The position numbers and the translations under genes were made by a program. DNA of 64,000 bases. It comes from an uncultured Hymenobacter sp. GTDB lineage: Bacteria; Bacteroidota; Bacteroidia; Cytophagales; Hymenobacteraceae. The notes under the pieces were generated by a model, which had not been told where the DNA came from, did not search any database, and saw only the letters and a list, made by a program, of their open reading frames with translations. The DNA lies in assembly GCA_913776615.1 (NCBI GenBank), contig CAJYPK010000060.1, positions 1 to 64,000 of the forward strand, read 5' to 3'. Below, in pieces: positions 50,878 through 60,708 of this stretch (the first letter of the stretch is position 1; every line of letters starts with the position of its first letter).

Positions 50878-51363
50878 TTTCCCGAAGGCCGCCGGGGCGG
50901 GGGCATCGCCGGGGGTGGCGCGGCCGGGGCCCAGGGGCAGGTCGGCTTCGCCTTCTGAAAAATAGGGCGCCAGCTTCTGACGTACGCCGTCGGGGATGGG
51001 CACCGGGCGGCCGGTGGCGGTGCTCACGAAAACCATCAGGGTGTAGCCTTCGGTGAGCAGCTCGCCGGCCTCGTTGCGAATTTCGTACTCGAATTTCACC
51101 CGCGAGCCTTCGGCTAACTCGCGCAGCATGACGCGGATAGTGAGCAGGTCGTCGTAGCGGGCGGGGCGGCGGAAGCGGGTATGCAGCTCCCCCACCGGCA
51201 TGCCCACGCCCTGCGCTTCAAGGTCTTTGTAACGAATGCCCAGCTCCCGAAACGACTCGGTACGGGCTACCTCGAAGTACGCCGCGTAATTACCGTGATA
51301 GACGTAGCCCATCTGGTCGGTCTCGGCGTAGCGCACGCGGATTTGAATGTCGGCTTGATACAT
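50875..51363 (-). CDS. Acyl-CoA thioesterase, 4HBT/hotdog fold
   Basis: The 162-residue protein is a hotdog-fold thioesterase of the YbgC/FadM group. VRYAETDQMGYVYHGNYAAYFEVAR holds the active-site Asp (AETDQMG, where the family has Y-x-D-T-D-x-x-G). VGELHTRFRRPARYDDLLTI follows, and EYEIRNEAGELLTEGYTLMV is a conserved strand pair. The C-terminal 30 residues (Gly/Ala/Pro-rich) are probably disordered; the very end and stop lie in the family D repeat. A family C repeat separates it from mltG on the same strand. Confidence 0.9.
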   Translation of the reverse strand: MYQADIQIRVRYAETDQMGYVYHGNYAAYFEVARTESFRELGIRYKDLEAQGVGMPVGELHTRFRRPARYDDLLTIRVMLRELAEGSRVKFEYEIRNEAGELLTEGYTLMVFVSTATGRPVPIPDGVRQKLAPYFSEGEADLPLGPGRATPGDAPAPAAFGK

Positions 51364-51469
51364 TTTTAAGCTGTTAGCTATCAGCGGCTAGCTGTTAGCT
51401 TTTCTAAATAACACCACTACTTACAGCCAAAAAGCTAACAGCTAGCCGCTGATAGCTAACAGCTTAAAA
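51364..51469. repeat. Family C palindrome with 40-base perfect arms
   Basis: Arm 51364-51403 is exactly complementary to 51430-51469, with TTAAGCTGTTAGCTATCAGC and GGCTAGCTGTTAGC inside. The left arm begins one base after the thioesterase start codon (51363-51361) on the minus strand, so the structure sits in its leader. Confidence 0.93.
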
Positions 51470-51473
51470 AAAG

Positions 51474-52562
51474 CTACCGAATACCCGCCCGCGTGAGGGC
51501 CGCCTGGTAGCGATGGGCATTGACGAGGTGCTGCTGCTCGGTGGCGGCAAAGGCGTGGTAGCCGCTGAAGTCGTCTTTGGCGCAGAAGTAGAGATAGTCG
51601 TTTTGCTCGGGGTACAGCACGGCGTTGATGCTGGCGATGCTGGGCAAATCGATCGGGCCGGGCGGCAGGCCGGCGTACTTATACGTGTTGTAGGGCGAGT
51701 CTTTTTGCAGATGCACGTTGAGCACACGCTTGATGCCGAAGTCGCCGTTGGCGTACACCACGGTGGGGTCGGCTTGCAGCTTCATGCCGCGCTTGAGGCG
51801 GTTGAGGTACACCCCGGCGATGCGGGGGCGCTCGTCGGCGTGCTGCTGCTGTTCGGCCTCCACGATGCTGGCCAGGGTGCTCACCTGCACGCGGGTGAGG
51901 CCCAGCTTCTGACGGGCCTCATCGCGGGCGGGCGTCCAGAACTTCTCGTACTCCGTTTTCATGCGCTGCATGAGGTTTTGGGCCGAGGTGTTCCAGTACA
52001 GCTCGTAGGTGTTGGGAATGAACATCGAAAGCACCGTGGTGGTGTCGAAACCCAGGCTCTTGGTGTAGCTGGGGCTGCTGAGCAGCGAGTCGATTTGGCG
52101 GGGCTTGGCGTCGATTTGCTTGCTGAGCTTGGTGGCAAGCTCGCGGCGCAGGCGCACGTTGGTAAAGGTGAGCTTGAGCGGCGTCTGGCGGCCCGATTTC
52201 AGCAAATTGATGACCTGGCGGTTGGTCATGCCAGTTTTGAGCTCGTAGCGGCCGGGCTTCACGGCGCCGGGCTTATTGTAGCCCATGAGCTTGCCCACGA
52301 AGTGCAGCGACAGCCGGTCGATGATGGCACCAGTGTTCTCAGTGGCCACCAAGGCTTTCTGCCAGTCGTCGCCCTTGTGAATGTACACAAAGGTTGGTAA
52401 GTCCTTGGTATCGACGTTGGTGGTATAGAAAATCTGGAAGAAGTAGTACGAGAAGCACACCAGCATAAGGCCCAGAATCACGCTTACGGTGGCGAAGCGA
52501 TTGCGGCGCTTGATGGAATCGGCCCGGTACTCGACAGCGGACTTTTTGACAGGTTCAGACAT
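51474..52562 (-). CDS. mltG: Endolytic murein transglycosylase MltG
   Basis: The 362-residue protein cuts nascent glycan strands and so sets peptidoglycan chain length. A single N-terminal membrane helix (FATVSVILGLMLVCFSYYFF) precedes the YceG-like domain. The catalytic Glu lies in LASIVEAEQQQHADERPRIA, followed by VYLNRLKRGMKLQADPTVVYA and the terminal YAGLPPGPIDLPSIASINAV (G-L-P-P-x-P-I-x-x-P). ATG 52562 (MSEPVKKSAVEY) is chosen; the upstream 33 codons overlap the region before the Sua5-family gene. Confidence 0.95.
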   Translation of the reverse strand: MSEPVKKSAVEYRADSIKRRNRFATVSVILGLMLVCFSYYFFQIFYTTNVDTKDLPTFVYIHKGDDWQKALVATENTGAIIDRLSLHFVGKLMGYNKPGAVKPGRYELKTGMTNRQVINLLKSGRQTPLKLTFTNVRLRRELATKLSKQIDAKPRQIDSLLSSPSYTKSLGFDTTTVLSMFIPNTYELYWNTSAQNLMQRMKTEYEKFWTPARDEARQKLGLTRVQVSTLASIVEAEQQQHADERPRIAGVYLNRLKRGMKLQADPTVVYANGDFGIKRVLNVHLQKDSPYNTYKYAGLPPGPIDLPSIASINAVLYPEQNDYLYFCAKDDFSGYHAFAATEQQHLVNAHRYQAALTRAGIR

Positions 52563-52751
52563 GGAGCGGGGAAGTTGAGCTTCAAAATTAACGCTGCCCC
52601 GCCCTACGAATGCCGTGAACCTAAACAACTGGCGGCGCTTTTGCTTATAAGCGCCAGCCAACCGCCCAAAACCCCGCGCCGTAGTAACTTTCGCGCCAAT
52701 TACGGGCTATTTCGCTGGCTCACCTGTTTCATTATCTCTCTTTTCTGCCCT

Positions 52752-53384
52752 ATGGCCGCTACCCTGCTTCGCATCCATCCCGATAATCCGCCGCAAAGCC
52801 GCATCCTGCAAGTAGTTGAGGTGCTACGCAAGGGGGGGCTTATTATTTACCCCACCGATACGGTGTACGGCATTGGCTGCGACATCAACAATGCGAAGGC
52901 CGTTGAGAAGCTTTGCCGCATCAAGGGCCTGAAGCCCGAGAAAGCCAACCTGAGCTTTATCTGCCACGATTTGTCGCACATCAGCGACTACGCGCACGGC
53001 ATCACCACGCCGGTTTTCAAGGTTATCAAGAAGGCCCTGCCCGGCCCGTTCACGTTCATCTTCGAGGCCAGCCCCAATGCCCCGCGCTACGGCGGCGTGA
53101 AGCGCAGCACGGTGGGCATCCGGGTGCCCGACAACCAGATCGTGCGCCAGATTGTGAAAGAATTTGGCACGCCCATCGTGAGCACCTCGGTCCGCGAGAG
53201 CGAGGAGCAGCTCGAAGAGTACGTCACCGACCCCGACCTGATTTTTGAAAAATATCGCTCGCTCGTCGACCTCGTTATCGACGGCGGCTTCGGCGGCAAC
53301 GAGCCCAGCACCATCGTCGACTGCACCAACGACGACTTCGAGCTGGTCCGCCAAGGCCTGGGCGATATCGAGCAGTTTCTTTAA
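52752..53384 (+). CDS. Sua5/YciO/YrdC-family threonylcarbamoyl-AMP synthase-like protein
   Basis: The 210-residue protein has the YrdC/Sua5 fold. Seen are GGLIIYPTDTVYGIGCDI, ANLSFICHDLSHISDY, KALPGPFTFIFEAS (P-G-P-x-T motif) and GVKRSTVGIRVPDN. The length equals the YciO or single-domain form, which makes threonylcarbamoyl-AMP for the tRNA t6A modification. YciO-like proteins have less clear function, and this one (TVYGIGCDINN) resembles YciO somewhat. ATG 52752. The downstream repeat begins two bases after the stop. Confidence 0.88.
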   Translation: MAATLLRIHPDNPPQSRILQVVEVLRKGGLIIYPTDTVYGIGCDINNAKAVEKLCRIKGLKPEKANLSFICHDLSHISDYAHGITTPVFKVIKKALPGPFTFIFEASPNAPRYGGVKRSTVGIRVPDNQIVRQIVKEFGTPIVSTSVRESEEQLEEYVTDPDLIFEKYRSLVDLVIDGGFGGNEPSTIVDCTNDDFELVRQGLGDIEQFL

Positions 53385-53385
53385 T

Positions 53386-53464
53386 CGGTGAAATAGTGAG
53401 GTGGTGAAATGGTGAGTTTTCTTATTGTAGAAACTCACCATTTCACCACCTCACTATTTCACCG
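53386..53464. repeat. Family D repeat, copy 3
   Basis: CGGTGAAATAGTGAGGTGG and CCACCTCACTATTTCACCG form near-perfect arms around a short loop with TATTGTAG. The stop TGA of the minus-strand acyltransferase (53461-53459) lies in the right arm. Confidence 0.88.
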
Positions 53465-54373
53465 CTCCCGCTTATGCTTCCAGCGGCGGTGCGTCCAGAG
53501 GTACTGCTCGGGCGTGGCCCGGATGTCGGCCTCCAGCAGCCGGATAAAGGCCTCAGTGGCCGGGTAGCGCTGGGCCTCGCTGGGTGCTTGAGCGCCGGCC
53601 GCTACGGCCCGGCCGTCGGGGAGCTCGGTGAATTTCACTTCGTAATAACCGCGTCGTACGCGCCGGATGCCCACGTAGAGCACGGCGCAGTCGAGCTGCT
53701 GGGCCAGCCGGTCGGCGCTGGTGTAAAAGCCAGCATCCTGGTGCAAGAAATCGGTCCAGTACGGGCGGTCGTCGGGGCCGGCGGCCTGGTCGGTGAGCAG
53801 GCTCAGGGTGCGGCCCTCGCCCCGGTGCTGCACGAGGTAGCGCAGGGTGGCCAGCATGGGCACCGCGTCGGCCCCGAGCCGGGTGCGCAGCCGGCGCATG
53901 AAGTACTCGAAAAACTTATTGGTAAGCGGCTTATACACGCCCGCCGCCCGGCCCGGAAATTCCAGGGCCGCGCCCGAGAGTATCCACTCCCAGTTGCCCC
54001 GGTGCGAGCCCAGCGAGAGCACCAGCCGGTTTTCGGCGAAGTGCCGGGTCATCAATTCCGGATTGACGAAGCGCAGACGGCGGCGCAGCTCAGCGGGCGA
54101 GATGGCGGCCAGTTTTAGAATTTCGACCACCACCTGCGCGAAGTGCCAGTAAAACCGGTGCCCGATGCGCTCGACTTCGGCCGCGCTTTTGTCGGGAAAC
54201 GAGTTACGGAGATTTTCAAGCACTACGCGCCAGCGGTAGCGCACCACGTAGCGCAGCAGCAGGTAAATAATGCCCGCCAGCCCGTGCAGCACCGCCAGCG
54301 GCAGGTGCGCCAGGGCCAGCAGGGGCCAGGTAAGCGGGCGATAGTACCACGGCGCAGCCGGGCGGGCGCTCAT
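53459..54373 (-). CDS. LpxL-like lysophospholipid/lipid A acyltransferase
   Basis: The 304-residue protein has an N-terminal membrane segment (LLALAHLPLAVLHGLAGIIY) and the HtrB/LpxL pattern. LENLRNSFPDKSAAEVERI is the N-terminal signature. The catalytic HX4E is SLGSHRGNWEW, and GVYKPLTNKFFEYFMRRLR plus LTDQAAGPDD are further conserved stretches. It transfers a secondary acyl chain to lipid A or a related lipid at the inner membrane. Its start (54373) overlaps the stop of the gene upstream by four bases (ATGA), so the two are translated together. Confidence 0.9.
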   Translation of the reverse strand: MSARPAAPWYYRPLTWPLLALAHLPLAVLHGLAGIIYLLLRYVVRYRWRVVLENLRNSFPDKSAAEVERIGHRFYWHFAQVVVEILKLAAISPAELRRRLRFVNPELMTRHFAENRLVLSLGSHRGNWEWILSGAALEFPGRAAGVYKPLTNKFFEYFMRRLRTRLGADAVPMLATLRYLVQHRGEGRTLSLLTDQAAGPDDRPYWTDFLHQDAGFYTSADRLAQQLDCAVLYVGIRRVRRGYYEVKFTELPDGRAVAAGAQAPSEAQRYPATEAFIRLLEADIRATPEQYLWTHRRWKHKRER

Positions 54374-55245
54374 CGGGGCACGGCGGCCCCGGCGGGGGCG
54401 TACTCGGTGAGGCTGCGCTGTCCGCGCTGGCTTTGGGTAGCCAAGACTTTCTTAGTACCCGCGTCCCGGGCTTCGATGGTGAGTTTGAAGGGGCCGGTCG
54501 GGATGGGGCCGAGTGGCAGTTGGCCCACCACGGCCGTGGGCCGCCCGCCCTGCGTGGTTACGAGCGGCGCGTCGGCATCGGCGGCGGTGCCATCTTCGGC
54601 TTCCAGATGGTAGTGCAGGGTGATTTTCCGGCCGGCGGGCAGAGCGTTCAATTCGGTGTAGAAAAATATGTTGTCGGCGCCCCGGCCGTAGTAGCCGCCG
54701 GCCGCCCGCGTGAGCAGGTAGCCGCCCCGGTTGAAGGCACTTTCCCCGCTGGCCTTGGCGGCGGGCTTCGCCAAGAAAACGAGGTCGCTGAACGCGGGCG
54801 CGGTGGGCGCGGCAATTACCAGCGGCTGCTCCACGGTGGTTTCGCCGTTGGCGCTTTTATACTGGTCGCGGATACGGCCGCGTAGCGTGTAGGTACCGTC
54901 GGGCACGGTCACGCGCTTCAAAAAACTCAGCGGGTTTTTGATGGCCACGGTAGTGTCGCTGAGCACGGGCGGCTTGAGCGTCACGGTTTCGTGCCAGGCC
55001 GGGGTGCCGTCGGCTTTCAGGATGTCTAAATCGACCACCGCCGACGACTGGAACGACTTGGGCGCCCGCTGCCGGTAAGTGAGCGGCTGGGTGGGCACCG
55101 TCACGGAAATTTCCACTTCGCCGCCCTTCTGCACCTGGTCGAGGTTGCGGAACTTGGCTACTTGCAAAATAAGCTGGGGCGGGCCGGCTTGGGCACTGAA
55201 AGTGGCCGCTACGGCCAGCAGGGCAGACAAAGAGAAGACGCGCAT
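54370..55245 (-). CDS. Hypothetical secreted protein upstream of the acyltransferase
   Basis: The 291-residue protein has a signal peptide (MRVFSLSALLAVAATFSAQA). The rest is beta-rich: LILQVAKFRNLDQVQKGGEV, VTVPDGTYTLRGRIRDQYKS and KITLHYHLEAEDG. No known domain was recognised. It overlaps the acyltransferase gene by four bases, which suggests a functional pair, perhaps in envelope lipid or surface assembly. ATG 55245 is chosen; the upstream 29 codons are not signal-like. Confidence 0.75.
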   Translation of the reverse strand: MRVFSLSALLAVAATFSAQAGPPQLILQVAKFRNLDQVQKGGEVEISVTVPTQPLTYRQRAPKSFQSSAVVDLDILKADGTPAWHETVTLKPPVLSDTTVAIKNPLSFLKRVTVPDGTYTLRGRIRDQYKSANGETTVEQPLVIAAPTAPAFSDLVFLAKPAAKASGESAFNRGGYLLTRAAGGYYGRGADNIFFYTELNALPAGRKITLHYHLEAEDGTAADADAPLVTTQGGRPTAVVGQLPLGPIPTGPFKLTIEARDAGTKKVLATQSQRGQRSLTEYAPAGAAVPR

Positions 55246-55394
55246 AAGGGCAAAAATACGGAGTACGGAAAGTACGTAATACAGACGGGCCAGGGCCATT
55301 ACCGTGCCGGATGGCTGCATGCACCAACACACTTATTATTCCTATTATTAATTTCTACTACATTTATCAGCACACAATCTAATACGTCCTTTTT

Positions 55395-56651
55395 ATGAAT
55401 AAAGGGTTTCTTTCCCGACTGAGTTGCTGCCTAGCTGTATTCATACTATTACTGGCAGCCTGCTCAAGGTTGAACCTTCCTGAGCCGCAGGCACCTAATG
55501 CTACACCGCCAGCCGCGCAGATTATGGCTGCTCGCAACTGGTTTACACAAATTGTGCCCGCAACAGCCAAACCGGTTGTTCTCAATTGGGTTAACGCTCA
55601 TTTACTTGATGGATGGCTGCTTGTGCCGCTGGCCGATACCATCAGTCCATTTACGGCTGAGCATAAGCACGCTTATCGCTATCTAGTTGCTAAAAGCGCT
55701 ATGAAAGCTGACTTTACAGGTCGTCTTGTAGAGGTTATATTGGATGGTAAAGCTCCTACTACCGCCAGCGTCGAGCAAGCCATTGCAACGGCAACCAGCC
55801 AGTTGCTAGTGGCACCCCGGACCCCAGTACCATTGCCCAATATTACCGGACTACTGCTTTTCTATTCGCCTGCGTATCGCTATGAAAACGGTTTTGTTTA
55901 CAGCTAAGGCCAACCGTTAGCCGAACGTGTTCGCTTTCTGCGCTCCTCGCAAACTACTCCGACAACGACGCATCCAAAAGAAGGTACAACTTTGCAGGAA
56001 TCAATTGATAATCCAGGTACTGCGGACTGCGTTATGGAATTGCGGTGTGGCTACGTCAATGGTGATTTATCTAATTGCATCTACATTGAACATTGCTATG
56101 ACTCTCCTGGTGGTGGTAGTGGTGGTGGCGATGGAGGATGGGGCGGCGGTGGCAGTGGTGGCAACGTTGATGACACGCCTGAATTACAGCAGTTTGAACA
56201 GAATTACAAAGCTCAAATGTCGCAGGCAGAATTAGCTATTTATAATAGCATGACTAGGGTACAGCAGATATCTTATTTACTCAATGCTCAAAGAGCAGTC
56301 AATATAGCTGAAGCGCGTTACCCCACTTCACTACATAATGGAAACGGTGATGCTTTTAGGCATGCCTTTTTTAGTGAATTGAATGCCGCAACCCTTGGTG
56401 TTGCATTAGCAAAGCAGTTAGGTGATGCACACGAGCAACAATCTAGTAGCGCCCTGGAAACTCAGATGGATTTATTCAACAATGAACAAGGTCGCCAGGT
56501 AAGTTTCGATTTACCAGGAGCAAGCTATTGTAGATTTATTAACATCCGGAAGGCTACGTATTATTGTCAACGGCACTCTAGTCCCTTCTTACTAAACATA
56601 ATTCATTACTTCAATGACTACGCAAGGCAGAGCTTACAGTATATTAGGTAG
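55395..56651 (+). pseudogene. DUF6973 lipoprotein gene with in-frame stop
   Basis: Two open stretches, 55395-55907 and from about 55908 to 56651, are in the same reading frame and are separated only by one TAA at 55905-55907. The first part is a lipoprotein (MNKGFLSRLSCCLAVF, then LLLAACSRLN) with an N-terminal domain ending YSPAYRYENGFVYS. The second starts GQPLAERVRFL right after the stop, passes a Gly-rich linker, and ends with a DUF6973-like domain (GNGDAFRHAFFSELNAATLG, LGDAHEQ and MDLFNNEQGR). The domain occurs in Bacteroidota toxin-like proteins. Read as one, the gene would make 418 residues. A sequencing error is the main alternative to a real nonsense mutation. Confidence 0.7.
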
Positions 56652-57114
56652 TTTCGTATTAGCAGCATTAGGAGCTTGCACTACTCAAGTAAGAAGCTAC
56701 TCTCCTGATTACCTACTCCCCAAAGGTTGGGCGGACAGCCTAAGAAATACTTCGAAAGTAGGGCTTTCAACGGCCAATTTTTGCACTGGCTTTCAAAAAG
56801 AATGGGATTCTATCTTAGTTGTAAAACCTTATACGAGGCCAAGTATTATACAGTCACTCCGGATAGAAAACTATTCCGCAATAGAGTCTGTCGTGAAAGT
56901 GCAAAGCATTAGCGATGGTACTTGTACGTTACTTTTTGTAAAAGGCAGCCGCTATGTTGGCCACAGTTTATTCCCAAGAACTCTTGATTTATCAACTATT
57001 GGCAAAAGCAACCCTACACAGCTAGTTTGGATTACTGCCAGAGATTGCGGGAAGATCTTTATAAAGAAAGATAGTCTTGATCCTAAAAGGAACATATTGG
57101 CTTATACTTTATAA
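56614..57114 (+). CDS. Small lipoprotein overlapping the DUF6973 gene
   Basis: The 166-residue protein has a signal peptide and a lipobox-like end (FVLAALGACTTQ). The body contains KVGLSTANFCTGFQKEWDSI and LVWITARDCGKIFIKKDSL. The family is not recognised. It overlaps the preceding frame by 38 bases, and the DNA is AT-rich like that gene. Its place right after a toxin-like domain would suit an immunity lipoprotein, but this is inference only. A terminator follows at 57176-57208. Confidence 0.6.
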   Translation: MTTQGRAYSILGSFVLAALGACTTQVRSYSPDYLLPKGWADSLRNTSKVGLSTANFCTGFQKEWDSILVVKPYTRPSIIQSLRIENYSAIESVVKVQSISDGTCTLLFVKGSRYVGHSLFPRTLDLSTIGKSNPTQLVWITARDCGKIFIKKDSLDPKRNILAYTL

Positions 57115-57175
57115 GCTTATTGGGCCTCACACAACGAGTAAACCAAAGTCCCATGCGGAGGAAGTGGCTCTGATC

Positions 57176-57208
57176 AAAAAAGGCGCGGATACTTACCGCG
57201 CCTTTTTC
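57176..57208 (+). terminator. Intrinsic terminator
   Basis: AAAAAAGGCGCGG, loop ATACTTA, CCGCGCCTTTTT. It separates the AT-rich islet from the WbqC gene; the WbqC start at 57218 is only 10 bases further. Confidence 0.85.
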
Positions 57209-57217
57209 TTTGCGGCC

Positions 57218-57853
57218 ATGTCCGTTGTTTTGTCCGAGCTGCATTACCTGCCCTCGATTCCCTTTTTTCAGCAACTCCTTTCGGCCGAGCAGCTGCTGCT
57301 CGACGCCCACGAGCACTACCACAAGCAGACCTACCGCAACCGCGCGCTCATCCTCACGGCGCAGGGGCCGCAGCCGCTCACGGTACCGGTGGTGGACGGT
57401 GCCCGCTCCGAAAAAATCCGCACCAGCGAGATTGAAATCGACTACCGCCAGAACTGGATGCATCGTCATTTTCGCACCCTGCAAACGGCCTACGGGGCCT
57501 CGCCTTATTTCGGCTACTACGCCGATTATTTGCAGGATATTTATGCGCAAAAACCGGCGCGTCTCTGGGACTTGAACTTAGCCTTTTTAACGCTGTTATT
57601 TCGTTGCCTGCGCTGGCCGCTGCCCGTAGCATTTACCACCGAATACGTGGCCCCGACCGCCGCGCTGCCCCCTACCCTGCTCGACCGGCGCGACTTCTTG
57701 ACACCCAAAACCCTGGTAGCCGCACCCAAACCTGACAGTCCGTCGCAACGAAGCTACCCGCAGGTGTTTGGTCCCGCATTTGTACCGGGCTTGAGCGTAT
57801 TGGATTTGCTGTTTATGCAAGGGCCAGCGGCCGGGCAGTTTTTGGTTTTGTAG
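57218..57853 (+). CDS. WbqC family protein
   Basis: The 211-residue protein belongs to the WbqC-like family, found in some O-antigen or capsule clusters with uncertain function. Characteristic are HYLPSIPFFQQLLSAEQLLL, HEHYHKQTYRNRALILTAQG, NWMHRHFRTLQTAYGASPYF and YAQKPARLWDLNLAFLT. ATG 57218 was selected; the open frame upstream passes through a terminator hairpin. The TAG stop at 57851-57853 is part of the family E repeat. No other polysaccharide gene is adjacent. Confidence 0.88.
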   Translation: MSVVLSELHYLPSIPFFQQLLSAEQLLLDAHEHYHKQTYRNRALILTAQGPQPLTVPVVDGARSEKIRTSEIEIDYRQNWMHRHFRTLQTAYGASPYFGYYADYLQDIYAQKPARLWDLNLAFLTLLFRCLRWPLPVAFTTEYVAPTAALPPTLLDRRDFLTPKTLVAAPKPDSPSQRSYPQVFGPAFVPGLSVLDLLFMQGPAAGQFLVL

Positions 57854-57923
57854 GGTAAGCTTTAGCTTGCCCAGCGTGAGGTTGGTTTCGCCCGACCGCC
57901 GGGCAAGCTAAAGCTTACCCTAC
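57850..57923. repeat. Family E palindrome, copy 2
   Basis: GTAGGGTAAGCTTTAGCTTG and CAAGCTAAAGCTTACCCTAC form perfect arms. The first arm provides the WbqC stop codon. Confidence 0.93.
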
Positions 57924-58055
57924 ATTTTGGCGAACCTTCGCTCACAGGCGCTTGTTTTTCTCATAATCCGCTTTACTTTACGTATTGGTGTAGCGCAACT
58001 ATTCGGGCCGTTTTCGGTACAGCTACTATCTGCGTCTTATTTCTATCTTGCTTGC

Positions 58056-60686
58056 ATGGAAGCTAAATTTTCAAACCGCGTCAAGGAGGTTATTTCCTTG
58101 AGCCGGGAGGAGGCCATCCGGCTCGGCCACGATTATATCGGCACCGAGCACCTGCTGCTGGGCATGATTCGCGAGGGCGAAGGCACGGCCCTGGGCCTGC
58201 TCAAAAAGCTGGGGGTGGCCACCGACGAGCTGAAGTTTGCTCTGGAGCAAGCCACGCGCAACACGGCCTCCTCGCAGGGCACCAGCATTACCGGCTCGAT
58301 TCCGCTCACCAAGCAGACCGAGAAGGTACTTAAAATCACCTACCTCGAAGCCAAGATTTTCAAGTCGGAAATCATCGGCACCGAGCACCTGCTCCTCTCG
58401 ATTCTCCGCGACGAGGACAACATTTCTTCTCAAATTCTTTCCAAATTCAACGTGAACTACGAAACCGTGCGCGACTCGCTCGACTACCACGGCGCCGCTC
58501 CGAATTCGACTGGCCCCAAGGCCGCCGGCCCGGAGGCTGACGACGATGACGACCGCCTCTTTGGCCAGGGCCAGGGCGGTGCCGGCCGCGGCCAACAAGG
58601 TGGCCAGGGTGGTGCCGCTGGCACCCGCAAGGCCGGTGAAAAATCGCGCACCCCGGTGCTCGACAATTTCGGCCGCGACCTGACCAAGCTGGCGGAAGAA
58701 GACAAGCTCGACCCCATCGTGGGCCGCGAAAAAGAAATTGAGCGCGTGGCCCAGGTACTGAGCCGCCGCAAAAAGAATAACCCGATTCTGATCGGTGAGC
58801 CGGGCGTTGGTAAAACGGCTATCGCCGAGGGCTTGGCCCTGCGCATCATTCAGAAGAAAGTAAGCCGCGTGCTGTTCAACAAGCGCGTGGTAACCCTCGA
58901 CCTCGCGTCGCTGGTGGCTGGCACCAAATACCGGGGCCAGTTTGAGGAGCGCATGAAGGCCGTAATGAACGAGCTGGAAAAGTCGCCCGACGTAATTCTG
59001 TTCATCGACGAGCTGCACACGATTGTGGGTGCCGGCGGAGCCTCGGGCTCGCTGGATGCCAGCAACATGTTCAAGCCGGCCTTGGCCCGGGGTGAGATTC
59101 AGTGCATCGGCGCTACCACGCTCGACGAGTACCGCCAGTACATCGAGAAGGACGGCGCGCTGGCTCGTCGCTTCCAAATGGTGATGGTAGACCCTACCAC
59201 TCCCGAGGAAACGATTGAGATTCTGCACAACATCAAAGACAAATACCAGGACCACCACCACGTGGTGTACACTGACAAGGCCATTGAGCAGTGCGTGAAG
59301 CTGAGCGACCGCTACATGAGCGACCGCTTCCTGCCGGACAAAGCCATCGACATCCTCGACGAGGCCGGGGCTCGCGTGCACATCAATAATATTGTCGTGC
59401 CGGAGGACATCCTCAAGCTTGAGGAGCAGATTGAGCAAATCAAGGTTGAGAAAAACCGCGTAGTAAAATCACAGCGCTACGAGGAAGCCGCCAAGCTTCG
59501 CGACACCGAGAAGAAACTGCTCGAACAGCTCGACACCGCCAAGAAAAACTGGGAGGACGAGACTAAGAAGAAGCGTTACACGGTGAAAGAAGAAAACGTG
59601 GCCGAGGTAATCGCCATGATGACTGGCATCCCCGTGAACCGCGTAGCCCAGAACGAAGGCGAGAAATTGCTGAAGATGGGCGAAGAGCTGAAGGGCAAGG
59701 TAATCGGCCAGGATAAGGCCATTGCCCAGCTCGTGAAAGCTATCCAGCGCACCCGCGTGGGCTTGAAAGATCCGAAGAAGCCGATTGGCTCGTTCGTGTT
59801 CCTCGGCCCGACGGGTGTGGGTAAGACGGAGCTGGCGAAGGTGCTGGCTACCTACCTCTTCGACAAGGAAGACGCGCTGGTGCGCGTGGATATGTCGGAG
59901 TACATGGAGAAATTCAGCGTATCGCGCCTGGTGGGCGCGCCTCCCGGTTACGTGGGTTACGAAGAAGGCGGTCAGCTGACGGAGAAAATCCGCCGCAAGC
60001 CATACTCGGTTATCCTGCTCGACGAGATTGAGAAGGCGCACCCGGATGTGTATAACCTGCTGCTGCAAGTGCTGGACGACGGTATTCTGACCGACGGCCT
60101 GGGCCGCAAGGTGGACTTCCGCAACACCATCATCATCATGACCTCGAACATCGGGGCGCGTGACCTGGCAGACTTTGGTGCGGGCATCGGCTTCGGCACC
60201 AAGGCCCGGCAGGAGAACATGGACGAGATTACGAAGGGCACCATCACCAACGCCCTGCGCAAAACCTTCTCGCCCGAGTTCCTCAACCGCTTGGACGACG
60301 TGATTGTCTTCAACTCGCTGGAGAAGAAAGACATTCACAAAATCATCGACATCAGCCTCAGCAAGCTGCTCAACCGCGTACTCACGCTGGGCTACAAGGT
60401 GGAGCTGACCGAAAAAGCCAAGGACTTCGTGGCTGACAAAGGCTACGACCCCAAATACGGTGCTCGTCCGCTCAACCGGGCCATCCAGAAGTACATCGAA
60501 GACCCGATTGCTGAGGAAATCCTGAAAGCGCAGCTGCTGCACGGCGACATCATCACGGCCGACCACGAGGACGGCAAAGATGAGCTGACGTTCAGCATCG
60601 CCAAGAGCGACGAGGCGCCCAACCTGGCCAGCGACGAGCGGCCCGCCGAGAAGCCTTCGGAGCCCGAGGCTGGCGAGTCTAAATAG
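58056..60686 (+). CDS. clpC: ATP-dependent Clp protease ATPase ClpC
   Basis: The 876-residue HSP100 unfoldase delivers substrates to ClpP. It has two N-terminal Clp repeats ([35 protein letters not shown]), a Gly/Gln-rich linker ([17 protein letters not shown]), AAA1 with Walker [11 protein letters not shown] and Walker [11 protein letters not shown], a UVR-like coiled middle ([20 protein letters not shown]), AAA2 with Walker [13 protein letters not shown] and [13 protein letters not shown], and a D2-small domain. Start at ATG 58056 ([12 protein letters not shown]), since the frame upstream is not ClpC-like. A strong terminator follows at 60709-60741. Confidence 0.97.
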   Translation: MEAKFSNRVKEVISLSREEAIRLGHDYIGTEHLLLGMIREGEGTALGLLKKLGVATDELKFALEQATRNTASSQGTSITGSIPLTKQTEKVLKITYLEAKIFKSEIIGTEHLLLSILRDEDNISSQILSKFNVNYETVRDSLDYHGAAPNSTGPKAAGPEADDDDDRLFGQGQGGAGRGQQGGQGGAAGTRKAGEKSRTPVLDNFGRDLTKLAEEDKLDPIVGREKEIERVAQVLSRRKKNNPILIGEPGVGKTAIAEGLALRIIQKKVSRVLFNKRVVTLDLASLVAGTKYRGQFEERMKAVMNELEKSPDVILFIDELHTIVGAGGASGSLDASNMFKPALARGEIQCIGATTLDEYRQYIEKDGALARRFQMVMVDPTTPEETIEILHNIKDKYQDHHHVVYTDKAIEQCVKLSDRYMSDRFLPDKAIDILDEAGARVHINNIVVPEDILKLEEQIEQIKVEKNRVVKSQRYEEAAKLRDTEKKLLEQLDTAKKNWEDETKKKRYTVKEENVAEVIAMMTGIPVNRVAQNEGEKLLKMGEELKGKVIGQDKAIAQLVKAIQRTRVGLKDPKKPIGSFVFLGPTGVGKTELAKVLATYLFDKEDALVRVDMSEYMEKFSVSRLVGAPPGYVGYEEGGQLTEKIRRKPYSVILLDEIEKAHPDVYNLLLQVLDDGILTDGLGRKVDFRNTIIIMTSNIGARDLADFGAGIGFGTKARQENMDEITKGTITNALRKTFSPEFLNRLDDVIVFNSLEKKDIHKIIDISLSKLLNRVLTLGYKVELTEKAKDFVADKGYDPKYGARPLNRAIQKYIEDPIAEEILKAQLLHGDIITADHEDGKDELTFSIAKSDEAPNLASDERPAEKPSEPEAGESK

Positions 60687-60708
60687 CGTAAAGCTGAGTA
60701 AGTAAGAA

